DNA of 27,094 nt from Dehalococcoidia bacterium (GTDB lineage: Bacteria > Chloroflexota > Dehalococcoidia > UBA2979): the NCBI GenBank assembly GCA_004297315.1, contig SCTU01000119.1, positions 1 to 27,094 of the forward strand, given 5' to 3'. The translations under genes and the position numbers were made by a program. The notes below the pieces were generated by a model. The model was given only the letters and a program-made list of their open reading frames with translations. It made no database searches and was not told the origin of the DNA. Positions 13,411-21,487 of this stretch are shown here, piece by piece (position 1 is the first letter of the stretch; every line of letters starts with the position of its first letter).

Positions 13411-16400
13411 GGCCCGGCCGACGCGCGGATGATCAGCAGGCTCTCCGCGGTCGTGTCGCCAAACTGGCGGTCGCGGACGGTCACGCGCAGCCGGTACGTC
13501 CCGTCCTTCTCGGTCGAGGTGTCCCAGACCGCCAGCGTCCCGTTCGCCACCGGCGACAGGTGCGTGCCGATGATCTTCCATGTCGACGGGTTCAGGCCCG
13601 CGCCGATCTCCACGATCGCACCCATGAAGTTCGCCGAGGTCGCGACGCCGGTGATCGCGATCGAACCGGACACGACGCTCTGGTCGCGCGGCGAGGTGAT
13701 CATGATGACCGGGGCCTGGTCGGACCCCGGCGCTGTGCGGTGGTTCGCCACGCGCACGGGGGTCTGGTACTGCCGCGTGCCGAGTTTCTTGTCCTCCAGG
13801 ACCAGGCGCAGGGTGTAGGCGCCATCGGTCAGCAGCCGTGTGTCCCAGCTTGCGAGCGTGCCGTCCAGCGTCGATGCGGTCGACGTCTGGATCAGGGTCC
13901 ACGTCACCGGGTTCACCCCGCGTCCGAAGTCCACGGTGTAGCGGATGAAGTCGTCCGAGTGCGCCCGGCCGCGGACCGCCACCTGCCCGGAGACCTCGGC
14001 ATCCGCCTGGGGCGAAAGGAGGAAGACCTGGCCCGTCTGGCCGGGCGCACCCTCAACCGGCGCGAGCATCGAGGACACACCGTTGGCGGCGGCCCATTCC
14101 TGTACGCCTCCCCATCGGGCGACCTCCGCCGGCGGCAGGATCAGACGCACCTCATCACGGACGAAGGACGGCGGCGTGTCCACGCCGGCGCGCTGCCCCG
14201 TCCGCGAGTCGATCTTCAACGGCTGCCACCAGGTGTCGTAGAGGTCAGACCCGGACGAGAGCGCGGCGGCCGCGTACAGGCTCGTGTAGCGGTTGATCTG
14301 CGGGCACCACTCAGACGGCAGGCGCCCCGAAGGCCAGCAGACCTCGCGCGCCACCACGCCGTCCGGCCGCGGGAACTGCGTCTTCGGCTTTTTCAGGTAC
14401 TCGAGCGCCTCGACCATGTACTCGCGCCAGGTGCGCAGCGAGACGGAGGTCGAGGTGATCCCCTCGATCGGCGCGTTGTCCGCGTTTCCGGCCCATGTGC
14501 CGGCGACGAGCTCGGGCGTGTAACCGATCGTCCACGTCTCGCCGATCAGGCCCGGCTTGTCCTCGAATGGGGCGGAGGTACCGGTCTTTGCGGCGGAGGG
14601 GTAGCCGTTCGGCAGGCTCAGCGCGTAGCACACGCCGTACGTGATGCACTGGTTCCGGCCGTCCGACAGGATGGAGGTGATCAGGTACGGGTACTCGGCC
14701 GCGACGATGCGACGTTCCTCCGGTTCCTTGAACTCGTACCTGACCTTCCCGTCGTAGTCCTTCACGCTGAGCAGCACCACCGGCTCCAGTTGCCGCTCGT
14801 CCTTCTGCAGCGGCCCGTCCACCATCAGCGCCTGGCCGCGCATCACGCCGTTATTCGCCAGCACGGTGTAGGCGAAGATCTGGTCGGTCAGGGAGACGTC
14901 CGAACCCCCCGTAGTCAGCGCCGGGCCGTAGCCTCCCGGGCTATTGAAGGTCGTGTAGCCGAACGCCTTCAAGTTGTGCAGCGTCTCGTTCACCCCGGCG
15001 AAGATGATCGTCTTGATCGCCGTGACGTTGAGCGAGTTCCCGAGCGCGGAGGCGGTGGTGATCGGGCCGACAAATCCGCCGCTGGGGTTCCGCGGGATGA
15101 ACGCCTCGCCCGTGGCCGCGTCTGTCATCTGGAACGGCGTGTCCAGGATGACCGTGCCCGTCCCCCAGCCCTTTTGGAACGCCGTCAGGTAGGTGAACGG
15201 CTTCAGCGTCGATCCGGGCGAGTTGCCGGCGGCGGCGTTGTCGTTCCGGCCCTGGATGTCGTCACGGAAGTAGTCCCGGCTGCCCACGTAGGTCAGCACC
15301 TCGCCCGTGCGCGGGTTCATCGCGACGAACGCACCGTTGTGGACGCCCGCCGCTTCGCCTGCCTCGGTGATCGCCTTGTCGAGGATCTCCTCGGCGCGCT
15401 GCTGGAGGTGGGCGTCGAGCGTCGTCGTGATCTCAAGGCCCTCGGAGAACAGCGCCTTTTCGCCAAAGCGCTTCGTCACCTCCGTCGCGACGCGGCCGAG
15501 GACGAAGTGCGGGGCGAGGATGTCGAAGCGGTTCGCCTTGAAGACGACCGGCTCGTCGAACGCGGCGTCGGCCTCGGCCTCCGTGATCGCGCCGCTGCGG
15601 ACCATCAGGCTGAGCACGTCGTGCTGGCGGTCCCTGGCGTAACTGTCCTTCTTCAGGCCACGCGTGGAGGCGTCGAAGTTCGCCGGAGAGAGTGGGTTGT
15701 AGACGCCGGGCGACTGGGGCACGCCAGCGAGTAGCGAGGCCTCGGAGAGCGTGAGTTCCTTCGCGGTCTTTCCGAAGTAGCCCTGCGCCGCAGCCTCGAC
15801 GCCGACATAGATGCCGCCATACGAGATCGAGTTCAGGTACCACTCGAGGATCTGGTCCTTCGAGTACTTCTTCGTCAGTTCGAGCGCGATCACCATCTCG
15901 CGCAACTTGCGGTCCACCGTGCGGTCTGTCCGCTGCTCCCGGGGGATATAGACGTTCTTTGCCAGCTGTTGCGTGATCGACGATCCGCCGGAGCCCTGGA
16001 GGAAAGTCCCGCCCGTGAGGAAGGGGGCGAAGTTCTCCACCCCGGCGCGCACGATGCCGCGCGTGTTCACGCCGTTGTTCTCGTAGAACGTCGGGTCCTC
16101 CACCGACACCGTCGCCTTCACGAGGTCCGGCGCGATCTCGTCGAGCGGTACGGGGCGGCGCAGGCCGGAGAGGTTGTCCACGAACTCGTACAGCAGCACG
16201 CCGTTGCGGTCGTAGATGCGCGCCCCCCCTCGCGGGAGTTGCGCGATCAACTGCTCCGGCGGCACGACCCCGTGAGAGATGCTGTTGTACTGAGCGAAGG
16301 CGTAGATCGAGAGGCCCCCGGCGGCAAGCACCGCCGCGAGGACCAGCGAGAGAAGCACCCCGCCGGCGACGACGAGGGCGCGGGACCGCTGCTCGCCGCC

Positions 16401-16469
16401 CTCCGAGGGCACGCGCGCGCCACGACGCGCGAACCGGCGGCGCAGCACGGACTGGATGACCGGGTTCAT
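13407..16469 (-). CDS. Class A penicillin-binding protein (PBP1A-type) with two C-terminal beta-domain repeats
   Basis: A bifunctional peptidoglycan synthase of 1020 aa. After a cytoplasmic basic tail and one span (about 33-56) comes a GT51 transglycosylase domain: SVEDPTFYENNGV with the catalytic Glu, GGSSITQQLAKN, RKLREMVIALELTKKYSKD and LNSISYGG, ending at LLAGVPQSPGVYNPL. The transpeptidase domain has SxxK in GNSPGSTLKPF, SxN in GNSLN, and KTGTS. It is longer than usual because residues 814-1020 hold two similar beta-sandwich-like repeats. ATG 16469 overlaps the stop of the methyltransferase gene (ATGA), so the two are translationally coupled. The gene's own stop overlaps that of the convergent metallopeptidase. 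It polymerises and cross-links cell-wall glycan at the outer face of the membrane, which implies a peptidoglycan-bearing organism. Confidence 0.93.
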   Translation of the reverse strand: MNPVIQSVLRRRFARRGARVPSEGGEQRSRALVVAGGVLLSLVLAAVLAAGGLSIYAFAQYNSISHGVVPPEQLIAQLPRGGARIYDRNGVLLYEFVDNLSGLRRPVPLDEIAPDLVKATVSVEDPTFYENNGVNTRGIVRAGVENFAPFLTGGTFLQGSGGSSITQQLAKNVYIPREQRTDRTVDRKLREMVIALELTKKYSKDQILEWYLNSISYGGIYVGVEAAAQGYFGKTAKELTLSEASLLAGVPQSPGVYNPLSPANFDASTRGLKKDSYARDRQHDVLSLMVRSGAITEAEADAAFDEPVVFKANRFDILAPHFVLGRVATEVTKRFGEKALFSEGLEITTTLDAHLQQRAEEILDKAITEAGEAAGVHNGAFVAMNPRTGEVLTYVGSRDYFRDDIQGRNDNAAAGNSPGSTLKPFTYLTAFQKGWGTGTVILDTPFQMTDAATGEAFIPRNPSGGFVGPITTASALGNSLNVTAIKTIIFAGVNETLHNLKAFGYTTFNSPGGYGPALTTGGSDVSLTDQIFAYTVLANNGVMRGQALMVDGPLQKDERQLEPVVLLSVKDYDGKVRYEFKEPEERRIVAAEYPYLITSILSDGRNQCITYGVCYALSLPNGYPSAAKTGTSAPFEDKPGLIGETWTIGYTPELVAGTWAGNADNAPIEGITSTSVSLRTWREYMVEALEYLKKPKTQFPRPDGVVAREVCWPSGRLPSEWCPQINRYTSLYAAAALSSGSDLYDTWWQPLKIDSRTGQRAGVDTPPSFVRDEVRLILPPAEVARWGGVQEWAAANGVSSMLAPVEGAPGQTGQVFLLSPQADAEVSGQVAVRGRAHSDDFIRYTVDFGRGVNPVTWTLIQTSTASTLDGTLASWDTRLLTDGAYTLRLVLEDKKLGTRQYQTPVRVANHRTAPGSDQAPVIMITSPRDQSVVSGSIAITGVATSANFMGAIVEIGAGLNPSTWKIIGTHLSPVANGTLAVWDTSTEKDGTYRLRVTVRDRQFGDTTAESLLIIRASAGP
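13410..14030 (-). repeat. Two tandem ~100-residue repeats at the end of the PBP
   Basis: At protein level residues 814-919 and 920-1020 align: each begins SP-x(4)-VSG-x(2)-A(I/V), continues through G(A/R)GxNPxTWxxI, then GTLAxWDT, DG(A/T)YxLRL/RV, and ends after a (L/F)G turn. They are probably Ig/FN3-like beta sandwiches that bind wall glycan or protein. The two copies have diverged, so this is an old duplication. Confidence 0.75.
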
Positions 16470-17278
16470 CGCGCCGCCTCGCGTGCGCCGTCTTGCCGCA
16501 GCACGACGAGGTGCGAGAGGCCGAAACGCTTCAGGGCCGTGTCCTCCGTCCAATAACACACGGCGCGGACGAGCCGTCCCAGCCGGGCGTTGCGCGCCTC
16601 GACGTTGTCGAAGCCCGGATAGACATACGTCTGATCCACGATCCGGAGCGACGTCCCCGCGATCAGCCTCCGCCAGTCGCCTTGGCGGTACGCGCGCGCG
16701 TGGGGCACCAGTCGGTTGCGCAGCGCGTCCGGCAGCCAGTTCACAAACGGGATGTTGCCGAAGATATAGCGGCCGCGCCAGTAGATTCCGTGGGTTTCGA
16801 AGGGATAGAGGCGGTTTGGCGCATAGAGGATGCACGTGCCGCCCGGAGCCAGCACGCGGGCGACTTCGCGGAGCGTTTCCCGGTCGTCGGCCACGTGCTC
16901 GATCACCTCATTGAGGACGATGAGGTCCAGACAGCCGTCGCGGAAGGGGAGGGCCTCCCCGGCGGCCGCGAGAAACCCCTCCACGCCGTCGGTGGCGGCT
17001 GCTGCAGCCCGTGCCCGTGCTTCGACAAGGCGTGCGGTGGCGATGTCGCTGCCGAGCACCTTCGCGCCGCGACGGGCGAACGCCCGCACGTACTCGCCCA
17101 GGCCGCAGCCAAGGTCGAGGACGCGCTTGCCCGACAAGGGGACGTACCGCTCGATGAGTGCGAGGCGCCGCTCCTGGCCGGATCGCCAGACATAACTAGG
17201 GTTCCCCAGGCGTGCGGCCTCGGGTTCCTCGCTCCCAACGCGACGCGGGTCCGCGCGCGTGCCGGCGGGTTCAGTCAT
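16466..17278 (-). CDS. Class I SAM-dependent methyltransferase
   Basis: The 270-aa product has the standard methyltransferase fold. Motif I is VLDLGCGLGEYV (53-64), followed by an acidic residue after strand 2 (VLGSDIATARL), motif II/III FRDGCLDLIVLNEVIEHV, and the LREVARVLAPGG motif of the Methyltransf_11 family. The second half has Tyr/Trp-rich segments (YWRGRYIFGNIPFVNWLP) that may form a lipid- or polyprenyl-binding face, as in quinone or lipid-linked sugar methyltransferases; this is only a suggestion. ATG 17278 has GGAGG eight bases upstream. The stop overlaps the ATG of the PBP gene, so it is made with a wall enzyme, and an envelope substrate is the natural guess. Confidence 0.83.
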   Translation of the reverse strand: MTEPAGTRADPRRVGSEEPEAARLGNPSYVWRSGQERRLALIERYVPLSGKRVLDLGCGLGEYVRAFARRGAKVLGSDIATARLVEARARAAAAATDGVEGFLAAAGEALPFRDGCLDLIVLNEVIEHVADDRETLREVARVLAPGGTCILYAPNRLYPFETHGIYWRGRYIFGNIPFVNWLPDALRNRLVPHARAYRQGDWRRLIAGTSLRIVDQTYVYPGFDNVEARNARLGRLVRAVCYWTEDTALKRFGLSHLVVLRQDGAREAAR

Positions 17279-17366
17279 GCACGCGACCTCCGAAGGGTGG
17301 CGGGGCTGCGAGGCGTCGGGAGTGGCCTGATGTTAGGCGTGCTGGCCCGGTGCGGGGAGCGGCTTC

Positions 17367-17372
17367 TAGAAT
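17367..17372 (+). promoter_or_regulatory. Candidate -10 box for gatCA
   Basis: TAGAAT stands about 95 bp before gatC in the gap between the divergent methyltransferase and gatC genes. The -35 region is weak (TGGCCC at 17343). A small GCCCGATCGGGC palindrome lies in the leader that would follow. Confidence 0.4.
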
Positions 17373-17464
17373 ACGCATACACGACGCTTTGCCGCCTCAC
17401 AGGATCTGGCTTTCGCCCGATCGGGCACGTACCGTCCGCCCACGGGGACGCCGGGGGAGGCTTG

Positions 17465-17752
17465 ATGGCACTCACCGCTGAAGAAGTCCGGCACATCGCC
17501 ACCCTTGCGCGGGTCGCCCTCTCCCCTGAGGAGGTCGAGCGGCTTCGGGTCCAACTCTCCGGGATCCTCGAGCACTTCCAGGTGCTGAACGACATCGACA
17601 CCGAGGACGTTCCGCCCACCGCCCAGGCGCTGGACCTGCACTCCGTCCAGCGCGCGGACGAAGTCCAGCCCTCATTGCCACGCGTCGAGGCCCTCCGCAA
17701 CGCACCGCGCACAGAGGACGGCTACATCCGCGTCCGCGCCGTGCTGGATTAG
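17465..17752 (+). CDS. gatC: Asp-tRNA(Asn)/Glu-tRNA(Gln) amidotransferase subunit C
   Basis: GatC is the small scaffold that stabilises the GatA-GatB complex, which turns misacylated Glu-tRNA(Gln) or Asp-tRNA(Asn) into the correct amidated form. The 95-aa product has the family's whole pattern: VRHIATLARVALSPEEVERL near the start, the helix LSGILEHFQVLNDIDTEDV, and the extended tail with PTAQAL, then DEVQPSLPRVEAL and a final GYIRVRAVLD. ATG 17465 follows a GGGGAGG box. It precedes gatA by seven bases. Its presence suggests that this organism makes at least one of Gln-tRNA or Asn-tRNA by the indirect route. gatB is not in the window. Confidence 0.95.
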   Translation: MALTAEEVRHIATLARVALSPEEVERLRVQLSGILEHFQVLNDIDTEDVPPTAQALDLHSVQRADEVQPSLPRVEALRNAPRTEDGYIRVRAVLD

Positions 17753-17759
17753 GAGAGCC

Positions 17760-19235
17760 ATGTCCTCGATCGACCTCGACGTAACCGCCCACGAGCATGC
17801 CCGCCGTCTGCGTGCCGGGGCCTACACCGCCCGCGCGCTCGCCGAGGCGACCCTGGCGCGCGTCCGGGCGCAGGAACCGGCGCTGAATGCGTACATCACC
17901 CTCACGGACGAACTCGCGCTGCGCCAGGCGGACGCCGCCGACGTCCGCCTGAAGGCGGGCGACGCCGGGCCGCTCGTCGGTATCCCCGTAGGGGTGAAGG
18001 ACCTGCTCTCCACGAAGGGCATCCAGACCACAGCGGCCTCCCACATGCTGAAGGGGTTCGTCCCGGTCATCGACTGCACCGTGGTCGAACGCCTGAACGC
18101 CGCCGGCGCGGTGACCGTCGGGAAGACCAACCTGGACGAGTTCGCGATGGGTTCCTCCACGGAGCACTCGTATTTCGGCCCCACGAAGAACCCCTGGGAC
18201 CTGACCCGCGTGCCGGGCGGCTCCTCCGGCGGCTCGGCCGCCACCGTCGCCGCACGCGGCGTGCCTGTCTCACTGGGCACAGACACCGGCGGGTCGATCC
18301 GGCAGCCGGCAGCGCTCTGCGGCATCCTCGGGTTGAAGACGACCTACGGCCGCGTCTCTCGCTTTGGCGTGGTCGCATTCGCATCGTCGCTCGACCAGGT
18401 GGGGCCGTTCGGTCGGGACGCCGAAGACCTCGCACACCTGCTCGGGGTCATCGCGGGGCACGACGTCCACGACTCCACGACGGCCCCTGTGCCCGTGCCG
18501 GACTACACCGAGGGCTTCGCCAACGGGTTCGACAGTCTGCGGATTGGCGTCCCGGACGCGTTGCTCGAACAAGGCGTCGAGGCCGGTGTGCGCGAGGCGG
18601 TGGAGCAGGCGATCGCGACGTTCGCTGCGCAGGGGGCTCGCGTGACTCGTGGAATCTCGCTCCCGGCCGCGAAGGCCGCGTTGCCCGTCTATTACATCAT
18701 CGCCCCCTCCGAGGCGTCCGCGAACCTCGCCCGCTACGACGGCGTGAAGTACGGCTTCTCCCACCCGGACGGCCGCAACGCGGAGGAGGCGATGGCGGAG
18801 AGCCGCGGGCGCGGCTTCGGCGCCGAGGTGAAACGCCGCATCATGCTGGGCACCTACGCACTGTCCGCCGGGTATTACGACGCGTACTACCTGAAGGCCC
18901 AAAAGGTGCGCACGCTGATTCAGCGCGAATACGCTGAGGCCTTCGTGGACGTCGACCTGATCCTGACGCCGACGAGCCCCGGGGTCGCGTTCCGAATCGG
19001 GGAGAAGATGGACGACCCGGTCGCCATGTATTTGAACGACCTCTACACCATCCCGGCGAACATTGCCGGCCTTCCGGGGATCTCGATCCCCTGCGGCTTT
19101 TCGGAGGGGCTGCCGGTCGGACTACAACTCGTCGGCCGGCACTTCGAGGAGTCGACCCTGCTGCAGGCCGCCCACGCCTACGGCACGGTCACGGACTGGC
19201 ACTTGCGCCGCCCGCCGGTGCTGCCGGGGGCGTAG
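17760..19235 (+). CDS. gatA: Asp-tRNA(Asn)/Glu-tRNA(Gln) amidotransferase subunit A
   Basis: GatA is the glutaminase/amidase subunit that releases ammonia from glutamine and feeds it to GatB. The 491-aa product is of normal length and carries the amidase signature: Lys80 in PVGVKDLLST, the Ser-rich loop PGGSSGGSAA with cis-Ser155, and the nucleophile Ser179 in TDTGGSIRQPAAL, together the Ser-cisSer-Lys triad. Further hallmarks are KTTYGRVSRFGV and, near the C-terminus, NIAGLPGISIPCGF and GLPVGLQLVG. AGGAGAG stands just before ATG 17760. It forms an operon with gatC; the next gene, a hydrolase, starts eleven bases after its stop but appears to have its own promoter. Confidence 0.95.
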   Translation: MSSIDLDVTAHEHARRLRAGAYTARALAEATLARVRAQEPALNAYITLTDELALRQADAADVRLKAGDAGPLVGIPVGVKDLLSTKGIQTTAASHMLKGFVPVIDCTVVERLNAAGAVTVGKTNLDEFAMGSSTEHSYFGPTKNPWDLTRVPGGSSGGSAATVAARGVPVSLGTDTGGSIRQPAALCGILGLKTTYGRVSRFGVVAFASSLDQVGPFGRDAEDLAHLLGVIAGHDVHDSTTAPVPVPDYTEGFANGFDSLRIGVPDALLEQGVEAGVREAVEQAIATFAAQGARVTRGISLPAAKAALPVYYIIAPSEASANLARYDGVKYGFSHPDGRNAEEAMAESRGRGFGAEVKRRIMLGTYALSAGYYDAYYLKAQKVRTLIQREYAEAFVDVDLILTPTSPGVAFRIGEKMDDPVAMYLNDLYTIPANIAGLPGISIPCGFSEGLPVGLQLVGRHFEESTLLQAAHAYGTVTDWHLRRPPVLPGA

Positions 19236-19238
19236 ACT
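19233..19238 (+). promoter_or_regulatory. Candidate -10 box (leaderless) for the hydrolase gene
   Basis: TAGACT overlaps the gatA stop codon and ends eight bases before ATG 19247. No Shine-Dalgarno sequence is present, so transcription probably starts at the ATG. Confidence 0.45.
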
Positions 19239-19246
19239 CCCGCGCC

Positions 19247-20047
19247 ATGACGAACCCTCAATCCCCCTTCGGCCTGCCTCGACGCGACGAAGGCGGCGCC
19301 GGCCGCGGCGGTGACGACTTCGATGACGGGCCGGGCGGGCCCGAGGGCCCGGGCGGCGACCCGACGCGTGACCTCGGCGGTGGCGATCCGGACGAGGAGC
19401 TCACGCTCTCGATCAGAAGCGTGCGCGCGCGACCGGGCGAAGAACTTGGTGAGATCGACCTAGAGATCGAGACGACACGCGGGACGATCCGCGGTCATTT
19501 CACACCGGTCCAGGGAAAGACAGGCGCCGTCATTTTCGTCGGCGGCGCGGGTGGCGGCACGCGCGGACCCGCGAATGAGATGTATGTCACGCTGGCGGGC
19601 GAACTCGCGCTGGCCGGGGTCTCCACGATGCGACTCGTGTACCGGCACGCAGGCGAATTCGAAGAGTGCGTGATGGACGGCCTGGCCGCCTGCTCGTTCC
19701 TCAAAGGCATCGGCGCGGAACACGTCGTCATCGTCGGCCATTCTTTCGGCGGAGCAGTGGCGGTGAAGGTCGGCGAGCTCGCGCCCTTGATTAGCGCGGT
19801 TTGCGGGCTTTCCTCGCAGCGGTTCGGTACCTACGAGGTCGACCGGCTGGGGAAGCCGCTGCTGCTGATCCACGGCTCACGGGACGACGTGCTGGACCAG
19901 CAAGCCTCGCGTGATATCTACGAACGGGCGCATGACCCAAAGCGTCTGGTGATCCTCGAAGGCGACGGACACGGTCTCGCCGAACACGCCGCCGAGGTGC
20001 AGTCGCTGGTGACAGAGTTCGTCCTGGAGCACGCGCGCGGCGCTTGA
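19247..20047 (+). CDS. Alpha/beta hydrolase (dienelactone-hydrolase-like)
   Basis: The 266-aa protein has an alpha/beta hydrolase fold from about residue 65. The nucleophile elbow GHSFGG places Ser166, HGSRDD offers Asp213 or Asp214, and GDGHGL offers His242, completing a catalytic triad. The oxyanion-side turn is FVGGAGGG near 97. The first 50 residues are a disordered Gly/Asp/Pro-rich tail with no signal peptide, an unusual addition. The substrate is unknown; esterase or peptidase-like activity on small acyl compounds is typical of the fold. It follows gatA by eleven bases with no ribosome site, and a TAGACT box before the ATG suggests a leaderless message. Confidence 0.82.
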   Translation: MTNPQSPFGLPRRDEGGAGRGGDDFDDGPGGPEGPGGDPTRDLGGGDPDEELTLSIRSVRARPGEELGEIDLEIETTRGTIRGHFTPVQGKTGAVIFVGGAGGGTRGPANEMYVTLAGELALAGVSTMRLVYRHAGEFEECVMDGLAACSFLKGIGAEHVVIVGHSFGGAVAVKVGELAPLISAVCGLSSQRFGTYEVDRLGKPLLLIHGSRDDVLDQQASRDIYERAHDPKRLVILEGDGHGLAEHAAEVQSLVTEFVLEHARGA

Positions 20048-20120
20048 GTGTCCGGATGTCCGAGGCCTCCCCACCGGCGATCACTCGCTAAGTTTTGGAT
20101 ACAAGTCAGTTCCCTTCGGG

Positions 20121-20129
20121 TGCTATGCT
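20121..20129 (+). promoter_or_regulatory. Extended -10 promoter candidate for gltA
   Basis: TGCTATGCT gives an extended -10 (TGn followed by TATGCT at 20124-20129). No good -35 exists at 17 bp (the nearest, TTGGAT at 20095, is 23 bp away), which an extended -10 can tolerate. Transcription would start near 20136. Confidence 0.5.
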
Positions 20130-20135
20130 CCCCCC

Positions 20136-20262
20136 GGTTTGGCCCCCCGGCTCCCTTGCCCCACGGGCGAGGTACGCCTGCCGGAGGAGCGCTGACCAGT
20201 AGACCCGGAAGCCTGCGAGGAAGGGAAAGCCTGACTCGGAGGAGGGGGAGGGAACAGCAGCG
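20136..20262 (+). promoter_or_regulatory. Long structured leader of gltA, no known riboswitch class seen
   Basis: About 127 nt separate the predicted start from the gltA ATG. The leader contains a CCGG/CCGG inverted repeat (around 20135-20150), a small GGGCG/CGCCT stem around GAGGTACG, and two similar segments GGAAGCCTGCGAGG and GAAAGCCTGACTCGG, then the purine-rich ribosome site GGAGGGGGAGGG. I compared it by eye with TPP, cobalamin, SAM, glycine, fluoride, ZTP and T-box signatures and saw none. Confidence 0.4.
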
Positions 20263-21414
20263 ATGACGACGGACACACCGGCCTACAGCCCCGGGTTGGA
20301 GGGCGTGCCGATCGCCGAATCCGCCCTCTCTCTAGTTGAAGGACAAGCCGGCCGACTCACCTATCGCGGCTACTCCATCGAAGAACTCACAGGCCCCGAG
20401 AACACATTCGAAGAGATCGTCGCACTCATCTACGACGGCGATCTCCCGAAGAAGGCGCGCATCGCGGAGATGAGGCGCCACCTCGAGGCCGAGCGCAGGT
20501 TGACTCCCGCCCAGATCGAATTCGCACGCAGCGCCGCGAAGCTCAGCCACCCGATGTTCGCGCTGCAGGCGGCGGTGGCGATCCTCGGCCCCATGGACAA
20601 CGACTTCGAGCGCAAGGTCGCGACCGTGACCGAGCGCGGCCTGTCCCTGACGGCCAAGGTCGGGCACCTCGCGGGCGTGATCGCGCAGGCGGTGGCGGGC
20701 AAGCCGTACGACGGCCCTCGGCCGGGCGAGTCCCACGCGCACATGATGCTGCGCATGCTCACCGGCAAGGAACCAAGCGACCAGCACGTGCGCGTGATGG
20801 ACGCGCTGCTGATCCTGCAGGCGGACCACTCCGCCGGGAACGCCTCCACGTTCACGTCGCGTGTCGTGACCTCGACGAAGGCGGAGCCGGAGGCCGTGGT
20901 GTCCTCCTCGATCGGCGCGCTGTCGGGGCCGGCGCACGGCGGTGCGAACGAGCACTCCTTGCGCCTCTTCATGGAGATCGGCGACCCGGGCGGCGCCGAG
21001 CCGAAGATCCAGCGGCTGCTCGAGGACAAGTACAAGATCCCCGGCTTCGGCCACCGCGTGTACCACGTGAAGGACCCGCGCTCGAAGGTGATCCAGACGC
21101 TGGCCGCCGAGGTAATCCGGCCTGGCACGCCGGAGGGCGACCACTACCAGATCGCGCTCATGGTCGAGAAGATCGCCACCGCGCGCCTGGGCGACCGCGG
21201 CCTGTTCCCGAACGTCGACCTCTTCTCCGGCTGCGTGTTCGAGGCCATCGGCATCCCGATCGACTTCTTCACGCCGGTCTTTGCCGCCTCGCGCACGGCC
21301 GGCTGGACCGCCAACATCCGCGAGCAGTGGGACTCGGGGAACCGGATCTTCCGTCCGACCCAGATCTACACCGGCTCGCCGGTGCGGCCGTACGTACCCA
21401 TCGACAAGCGGTAA
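20263..21414 (+). CDS. gltA: Citrate synthase
   Basis: The enzyme condenses acetyl-CoA with oxaloacetate at the entry of the TCA cycle; 2-methylcitrate synthase is a close alternative. The 383-aa length and pattern fit the short (type I, Gram-positive/archaeal) class: LTYRGYSIEEL near 32-42, His189 in ADHSAGNASTF, active His225 in GPAHGGANE, substrate-binding His264 in GFGHRVY, catalytic Asp319 in NVDLFSG, and CoA/citrate-side Arg344 in SRTAGW. One oddity is the HSAGN segment, where most members have H-E-x-N, so there is one extra residue. ATG 20263 follows a GGGGGAGGG box. The gene has its own promoter and long leader and ends at a strong bidirectional terminator. Confidence 0.92.
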   Translation: MTTDTPAYSPGLEGVPIAESALSLVEGQAGRLTYRGYSIEELTGPENTFEEIVALIYDGDLPKKARIAEMRRHLEAERRLTPAQIEFARSAAKLSHPMFALQAAVAILGPMDNDFERKVATVTERGLSLTAKVGHLAGVIAQAVAGKPYDGPRPGESHAHMMLRMLTGKEPSDQHVRVMDALLILQADHSAGNASTFTSRVVTSTKAEPEAVVSSSIGALSGPAHGGANEHSLRLFMEIGDPGGAEPKIQRLLEDKYKIPGFGHRVYHVKDPRSKVIQTLAAEVIRPGTPEGDHYQIALMVEKIATARLGDRGLFPNVDLFSGCVFEAIGIPIDFFTPVFAASRTAGWTANIREQWDSGNRIFRPTQIYTGSPVRPYVPIDKR

Positions 21415-21440
21415 GCACCGCCCGTTCAGGCTCATGCGTC

Positions 21441-21464
21441 GAGGCCGCCCGAGAGGGCGGCCTC
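21441..21464. terminator. Bidirectional terminator between gltA and trpS
   Basis: GAGGCCGCCC and GGGCGGCCTC form a perfect 10-bp stem with a GAGA tetraloop, midway between the convergent stops of gltA (21414) and trpS (21488). No T-run is present on either side, as with the other terminators here. Confidence 0.8.
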
Positions 21465-21487
21465 ATGTGTGGGATCGAGTCGGTCCC

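Noticed and set aside
13560..15734. Forward 724-codon open frame
   Set aside because: Antisense to the PBP gene; Arg/His-rich with no domain. The PBP motifs on the reverse strand settle the reading.
20136..20262. Known riboswitch upstream of gltA
   Set aside because: No match by eye to TPP, cobalamin, SAM, glycine, fluoride, ZTP or T-box consensus elements; kept only as an unassigned leader.
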